NCBI GenBank assembly: GCA_002784245.1
Contig: PFKL01000162.1
Location: forward strand, 1-10,217
DNA from: Comamonadaceae bacterium CG_4_10_14_3_um_filter_60_75
GTDB lineage: Bacteria; Pseudomonadota; Gammaproteobacteria; Burkholderiales; Burkholderiaceae_C
Length of the DNA: 10,217 nt
Direction: 5' to 3'
Both the position numbers and the translations under genes were made by a program. The stretch's first letter is position 1; each line of letters starts with the position of its first letter. Positions 6,580-10,217 of this stretch are shown in pieces. The notes below the pieces were generated by a model that worked only from the letters and a program-made list of their open reading frames with translations, was not told the origin of the DNA and ran no database searches.

Positions 6580-7074
6580 TCAGGCGGCCAGGCGTGTCGC
6601 CCGGCTGGCCAGCTCGGCGGCCAGGCGCGCTTTGGCTTCGGGGTAAATCAGCGACTCTTCCAGTGCAATATGGTCGTTGCACAACGTCACAAAAACTTCC
6701 AGCGCGTGCTCCAGCTCGGTCGGCTCGATCCAGTCTTCGCCCTGCGCCAGCGCCCGCAGCATGGGCGCCAGCTCCAGCCAGTTGAGTTCGATCCAGTTGT
6801 GGTCTTGCTGCAGCGTACGTACCGCCTGCACCAGTTCGGCGTTGTCGCTGAGGAGCAGCCCGGGGAACACTTTTTGTTCTTCTTCGGCGTGGTGCGCACG
6901 CGCAGTCGATGAAAAAAATGCTTCAATTTCACCAGCCTGCTGACGCAGCGCCGGGTCGTTGTCACCGGCGCGCAACCAGGTCAGCAGGGCAGCCATCTCG
7001 GTCAGGTGTTTTTGCATCTGGCGATGGCACGCGTCCAAAGCCTTGAATCGGTTATTGGGGGTTGTGGTGGTCAT
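6580..7074 (-). CDS. Hemerythrin-like HHE-domain protein
   Basis: A 164-residue, wholly alpha-helical cytoplasmic protein of the hemerythrin/HHE cation-binding family. Likely di-iron ligands are H17 in ACHRQM, H61/H62 and E65/E66 in AHHAEEEQKVFP (60-71), H92 in QQDHNW, and H135 and E139 in NDHIALEESLIYP (133-145). The repeated H-xxx-E...(F/Y)P pattern is the family hallmark. Members bind oxygen or nitric oxide, or help repair iron-sulfur centres under nitrosative stress; which applies here cannot be decided. The start at 7074 is supported by AGGAGA upstream. A near-consensus FNR/Dnr box lies 54 bp upstream at a spacing that suits class II activation, so expression in low oxygen or with nitric oxide is likely. 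The ICMT-like gene follows on the same strand. Confidence 0.9.
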   Translation of the reverse strand: MTTTTPNNRFKALDACHRQMQKHLTEMAALLTWLRAGDNDPALRQQAGEIEAFFSSTARAHHAEEEQKVFPGLLLSDNAELVQAVRTLQQDHNWIELNWLELAPMLRALAQGEDWIEPTELEHALEVFVTLCNDHIALEESLIYPEAKARLAAELASRATRLAA

Positions 7075-7100
7075 CTCAACATCTCCTGAAGGTGTCGCCC

Positions 7101-7106
7101 ATTGTC
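7101..7106 (-). promoter_or_regulatory. Candidate -10 element of the hemerythrin-like gene
   Basis: GACAAT on the minus strand matches four of six positions of the sigma-70 -10 consensus. A start site seven bases downstream, near 7093, would put the FNR-like box centre at -41.5, the class II activation position, and leave an 18-base leader containing the AGGAGA ribosome binding site. The geometry is the main support; no start site has been measured. Confidence 0.4.
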
Positions 7107-7127
7107 CAGAAGCCCGCGCACGTTGAA

Positions 7128-7141
7128 TTGAGTTAAATCAA
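7128..7141 (-). promoter_or_regulatory. FNR/Dnr-type box for the hemerythrin-like gene
   Basis: On the plus strand it reads TTGAG-TTAA-ATCAA, nine of ten matches to the consensus TTGAT-N4-ATCAA of FNR, ANR and Dnr. Its centre (7134.5) lies 60 bp upstream of the hemerythrin start codon, correctly placed for class II activation given the GACAAT at 7101-7106. FNR-type proteins sense oxygen loss; Dnr/NNR-type proteins sense nitric oxide; the box alone cannot tell them apart. Confidence 0.6.
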
Positions 7142-7172
7142 ATTCCGTCACTATTTAAGCGCCAACAAATAT

Positions 7173-7186
7173 CTGATGTAGATCAA
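7173..7186 (+). promoter_or_regulatory. Second FNR/Dnr-type box, toward the 2-oxoacid oxidoreductase operon
   Basis: CTGAT-GTAG-ATCAA matches the FNR/Dnr consensus at nine of ten positions. Its centre is 124 bp upstream of the TTG start of the iron-sulfur flavoprotein gene. A TAGGAT hexamer at 7239-7244 could be a -10 element and would put the box near -71.5, a known class I position, but no good -35 is seen. The box is separated from the hemerythrin-side box by 31 bp, so each promoter may have its own site. Confidence 0.55.
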
Positions 7187-7291
7187 TGAACCTGCAGTTT
7201 TCGGACAAACCCGCTGGCGCCAAACCCCGGCCCGAGCGTAGGATGCACCCCTGCCCGCAAAAGCACCCATTTTTTTGACTGCAAGCGGGAC

Positions 7292-7297
7292 GAGGAG
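7292..7297 (+). promoter_or_regulatory. Strong ribosome binding site that fixes a TTG start
   Basis: GAGGAG ends six bases before the TTG at 7304. No ATG or GTG in this frame has comparable spacing, and the conserved N-terminal cysteine region begins only 17 residues downstream. This makes TTG the likely initiation codon. Confidence 0.8.
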
Positions 7298-7303
7298 ACA
7301 ACT

Positions 7304-9148
7304 TTGCAAGCTACCAATACCGCTAACCCGGCCTATTTTCACAAGGTCGTCGATTGCCAATGGGCCTGCCCGGCCCACACCCCGGTGCCGGAATACATCC
7401 GCCTGATTGGTCAGGGTCGCTACAGTGACGCTTACATGGTCAATTGGGTGAGTAACGTGTTCCCAGGCGTACTGGGGCGCACCTGCGACCGCCCTTGCGA
7501 GCCCGCCTGTCGGCGCAGTCGCGTTGAAGAAAACAACGGTGTCAAACCCGAACCGGTAGCCATTTGCCGCCTCAAACGCGTGGCCGCCGATTTCAAGGAC
7601 GATATCTCTTCGCGCATGCCCAAGATCGCACCGCCCAACGGCAAGCGCGTCGCCTGTGTCGGCGCTGGCCCGGCGTCGCTGACGGTCGCGCGTGACCTGG
7701 TGCCGTGCGGCTACGCTGTCACGGTGTTTGAAGGCGAGTCCAAGGCGGGCGGCTTTGTGCGCACCCAGATTCCCAAGTTCCGCTTGCCCGAGGCGGTACT
7801 CGACGAAGAAGTCAACCAGATCCTGAATCTGGGCGTCGACTTCCAGTCCGGCAAACGCATCGACTCGATGAAAGCGCTGCTGGCGCAAGGCTATGACGCC
7901 ATCTTTGTCGGCAGCGGCGCACCGCGCGGGCGTGACCTGGTGGTACCCGGCCGCAAAGAAGCCGCCGCGCATATCCACATCGGTATCGACTGGCTGATGT
8001 CGGTATCGTTCGGCCACATCACCAAAACTGCCGAGCGCGTCATTGTGCTCGGCGGCGGCAACACCGCCATGGACTGCTGCCGCAGCGCCCGTCGCATGGG
8101 CGGCAAGGATGTCAAGGTCATCGTGCGCAGCGGCTTTGAGGAGATGAAAGCCTCACCCTGGGAGAAAGAAGACGCCGCCCACGAAGGCATCCCGATCCTG
8201 AACTACCACGTACCCAAGACGTTCGAGCACGTGGACGGCAAGCTCACCGGCATGACGTTCGAGATCGTACGTGCGGAATACGACGCCAAGGGCAAACGTA
8301 GCCTGATCCCCACCGGTGAACCCGATGTGCTAATTGCCTGTGACGAGGTACTGATCGCCGTCGGTCAGGAAAATTCTTTCAACTGGATCGAGCGCGACCT
8401 CGGGCTTGAATTCGACAAGTGGGGCTTGCCCGTACTCAAAGAGGGCACGTTCCAGTCGACGCTGCCCAACGTGTTCTTTGGCGGTGACGCCGCGTATGGC
8501 CCCAAGAACATCATCACCGCAGTCGCCCACGGGCACGAAACTGCGGTGTCGATTGACCGCCTGCTGAGCGGTGAAGACGTGAGCCGGCGTCCGGCGCCCA
8601 CGGTCAACCTGATGTCGCAAAAAATGGGCATTCACGAGTGGAGCTACCGCAACGACCCGACCAACGACAAGCGCTTCAAGGTGCCATGGACCACGGCCGA
8701 GAAGGCGCTGGCGAGCATCAAGGTGGAAGTGGAACTCGGCTTTGACGCCGCCACCGCGTTCAAGGAAGCCAGCCGCTGCCTAAACTGTGACGTGCAGACG
8801 GTGTTCAACCGCAACCTGTGCATCGAATGCGACGGCTGCGTTGACATCTGCCCGATGGACTGCATCACCTTTACCGCCGACGGCGACGAGGCCGACCTGC
8901 GCACCCGCCTGAAAGCACCAGCGGTCAACACCAAGCAAGACCTGTATGTTTCCGCCGAGCTCAAGACCGGGCGCATCATGGTCAAGGACGAAGACGTGTG
9001 TCTGCACTGCGGGCTGTGCGCCGAGCGCTGCCCCACCGGCGCCTGGGACATGCAGAAATTTTTACTCAACACCACGCAGGCCGGGCCACGTTGTCGCGAC
9101 TCCCATGCGGCCGTGCAAACCCAAGTTGCTCAAACGGAGGCCGCATGA
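7304..9148 (+). CDS. FAD/NAD(P)/iron-sulfur subunit of a 2-oxoacid oxidoreductase (GltD-like, KorC-type)
   Basis: A 614-residue flavoprotein. Residues 1-95 carry the GltD-like iron-sulfur domain with C18, C22, C61, C65, C69 and C88. An FAD Rossmann motif, VGAGPASL (119-126), and an NAD(P) motif, LGGGNTAMD (249-257), follow, with GDAAYGPKNIITAVAHG (394-410) closing the flavin fold. The C-terminal part has two classical [4Fe-4S] sites: C506, C509, C512, C516 and C566, C569, C572, C576, separated by a longer insert than in simple ferredoxins. Such proteins pass electrons between NADP(H) and iron-sulfur partners. The ATGA overlap with the KorA-like gene argues that it is the NADP-reducing subunit of that enzyme, as in the 2-oxoglutarate:NADP oxidoreductase of Azoarcus; a stand-alone glutamate-synthase-like role is less likely because no large subunit is near. 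It starts with TTG behind a strong GAGGAG. An FNR-type box lies upstream. Confidence 0.9.
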   Translation: MQATNTANPAYFHKVVDCQWACPAHTPVPEYIRLIGQGRYSDAYMVNWVSNVFPGVLGRTCDRPCEPACRRSRVEENNGVKPEPVAICRLKRVAADFKDDISSRMPKIAPPNGKRVACVGAGPASLTVARDLVPCGYAVTVFEGESKAGGFVRTQIPKFRLPEAVLDEEVNQILNLGVDFQSGKRIDSMKALLAQGYDAIFVGSGAPRGRDLVVPGRKEAAAHIHIGIDWLMSVSFGHITKTAERVIVLGGGNTAMDCCRSARRMGGKDVKVIVRSGFEEMKASPWEKEDAAHEGIPILNYHVPKTFEHVDGKLTGMTFEIVRAEYDAKGKRSLIPTGEPDVLIACDEVLIAVGQENSFNWIERDLGLEFDKWGLPVLKEGTFQSTLPNVFFGGDAAYGPKNIITAVAHGHETAVSIDRLLSGEDVSRRPAPTVNLMSQKMGIHEWSYRNDPTNDKRFKVPWTTAEKALASIKVEVELGFDAATAFKEASRCLNCDVQTVFNRNLCIECDGCVDICPMDCITFTADGDEADLRTRLKAPAVNTKQDLYVSAELKTGRIMVKDEDVCLHCGLCAERCPTGAWDMQKFLLNTTQAGPRCRDSHAAVQTQVAQTEAA

Positions 9149-10217
9149 AGCGCATCGAAGCTGTTAACGACTTTGTCATCAAATTTGCCAACATCAACGG
9201 CTCGGGCTCGGCCTCGGCCAACGAGTTGTTCTCACGCGCGGTGATGCGCATGGGCGTGCCGGTGAGCCCGCGCAACATCTTTCCGAGCAACATCCAGGGC
9301 ATGCCGACCTGGTACGAAGCGCGGGTGTGCGAAAAAGGCTACCACGGCAGGCGCGGTGGTGTCGACATGATGGTTGCCATGAACCCGCAAACCTGGGCGG
9401 CTGACATTGCCGAGATCGAACCCGGTGGTTACCTGTTTTACGACAGCACCCGGCCGATTCCGACCAGCATGTTCCGTGACGATGTACACAACATGGGCGT
9501 GCCGCTGACCGAGATCACCAACGCTGCTTATACCGACCCACGCCAGCGCCAGCTGTTCAAGAACATCATCTACGTGGGCGCGCTCTCGGCCCTGCTCGAC
9601 GTCGATGCCGACGTGTTTGAAAAGCTGTTCTCCGAACAGTTCAAGGGCAAGGAGCGTCTGCTGGACTCCAACATCAAAGCCCTGCACATGGGCCGCGACT
9701 ACGTCAAGCAACACCTGCAATACCCTTTGGGCATCCGCGTAAGCCGCTCCGACAAGGTGGGCAACCAGATCTTCACCGACGGCAACAGCGCTGCCGGTCT
9801 GGGCTGCGTTTACGGTGGCGCCACCGTGGCCGCCTGGTACCCCATCACACCGTCGTCGTCGGTGCCCGAAGCGTTCCAGAAATACTGCGACAAATTCCGT
9901 ACCGAAGAAGCCACTGGCCAGCACAAATACGCCATCGTGCAAGCCGAAGACGAACTGGCATCGATCGGCATGGCCATCGGTGCCGGCTGGAACGGCGCAC
10001 GCGCTTTCACCGCCACCTCCGGCGCGGGCATCTCGCTGATGACCGAATTCATCGGCTTGGCCTACTTTGCCGAGATTCCGGTGACACTCATCAACGTGCA
10101 GCGCGGCGGGCCTTCCACCGGCATGCCCACACGCACGCAACAGTCCGATTTGCTGTCGTGCGCCTACGCGTCGCACGGCGACACCAAGCACGTGCTGCTG
10201 TTCCCGCAAGACCCTTA
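9145..10217 (+). CDS. korA: 2-oxoacid:acceptor oxidoreductase, fused gamma-alpha subunit (partial)
   Basis: The first 357 residues are visible; the gene runs off the right edge. Residues about 10-195 are the gamma domain (NGSGSASANELFSRA at 18-32, IQGMPTWYEARV at 50-61). From about 207 the alpha domain begins: GNSAAGLG (213-220), WYPITPSSSVPEAF (231-244), QAEDELASIGMAIGAGWNGA (266-285), TATSGAGISLMTEFIGLA (289-306) and NVQRGGPSTGMPTRTQQSDL (317-336). These are the signatures of the thiamine-pyrophosphate-dependent pyruvate/2-oxoglutarate ferredoxin oxidoreductase superfamily, which convert a 2-oxoacid and CoA to acyl-CoA, CO2 and low-potential electrons. Fused gamma-alpha subunits are typical of Kor and related enzymes. 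The TPP-binding beta subunit is expected just downstream. The ATG overlaps the previous stop (ATGA) and has GGAGG four bases upstream, indicating coupled translation. 2-Oxoglutarate as substrate is the best guess, other 2-oxoacids remain possible. Confidence 0.9.
   Translation, partial: MKRIEAVNDFVIKFANINGSGSASANELFSRAVMRMGVPVSPRNIFPSNIQGMPTWYEARVCEKGYHGRRGGVDMMVAMNPQTWAADIAEIEPGGYLFYDSTRPIPTSMFRDDVHNMGVPLTEITNAAYTDPRQRQLFKNIIYVGALSALLDVDADVFEKLFSEQFKGKERLLDSNIKALHMGRDYVKQHLQYPLGIRVSRSDKVGNQIFTDGNSAAGLGCVYGGATVAAWYPITPSSSVPEAFQKYCDKFRTEEATGQHKYAIVQAEDELASIGMAIGAGWNGARAFTATSGAGISLMTEFIGLAYFAEIPVTLINVQRGGPSTGMPTRTQQSDLLSCAYASHGDTKHVLLFPQDP

Noticed and set aside
7151..8017. A 288-codon minus-strand open frame opposite the flavo-iron-sulfur gene
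   Set aside because: No recognisable domain, low-complexity composition, and it would cover the divergent promoter region with its FNR boxes. The 325-codon frame at 9232-10209 opposite the KorA-like gene is rejected for the same reasons.
1..10217. Mobile elements, CRISPR arrays, tRNA or rRNA genes
   Set aside because: No transposase or integrase frames, no terminal or regularly spaced repeats, and no RNA-gene signatures were found on reading both strands.

Overview
The window is GC-rich, densely coded bacterial chromosome carrying ordinary housekeeping and catabolic genes. The protein families and gene arrangements look like a betaproteobacterium of the Burkholderiales, most like the Comamonadaceae (a Rhodoferax- or Polaromonas-type organism). 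That placement is an inference from protein style, not from a marker gene. I see no RNA genes, insertion sequences, CRISPR arrays or phage genes.

Left part (1-3777): a glutarate catabolic module. On the minus strand, gcdH (glutaryl-CoA dehydrogenase) is followed 23 bp later by a class III CoA-transferase (gcdG-like), and then by the start of a helix-turn-helix regulator of the WYL/YafY type that runs off the left edge. A LysR-family regulator (gcdR-like) is divergent from gcdH. The 253 bp between them holds several inverted repeats that could be operators. CoA-transferase plus dehydrogenase would turn glutarate into crotonyl-CoA. The active-site residues of GcdH match the decarboxylating type.

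Middle part (3853-7074): a zinc-independent NADPH:quinone oxidoreductase-like protein and a PLP-dependent class V aminotransferase on the plus strand. Facing them on the minus strand are a hemerythrin-like HHE protein and a small isoprenylcysteine-methyltransferase-like membrane protein. The aminotransferase and the membrane protein overlap tail to tail by 2 bp. The leader of the membrane protein gene can fold into two mutually exclusive hairpins, or a pseudoknot, next to its ribosome binding site.

Right part (7075-10217): the 229-bp divergent region between the hemerythrin gene and the next operon holds two near-consensus FNR/Dnr boxes, one for each direction. The rightward operon starts (TTG codon, strong Shine-Dalgarno) with a 614-residue FAD/NAD(P)/iron-sulfur protein related to the small subunit of glutamate synthase. 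It overlaps by ATGA with the fused gamma-alpha subunit of a 2-oxoacid:acceptor oxidoreductase (KorA-like), which runs off the right edge. The beta subunit is expected just beyond. This layout resembles the NADP-linked 2-oxoglutarate oxidoreductase known from anaerobic aromatic degraders such as Azoarcus. Together with the glutaryl-CoA module and the FNR boxes, it suggests a locus tuned to low-oxygen growth, possibly serving anaerobic aromatic or dicarboxylate breakdown. That link is a hypothesis.
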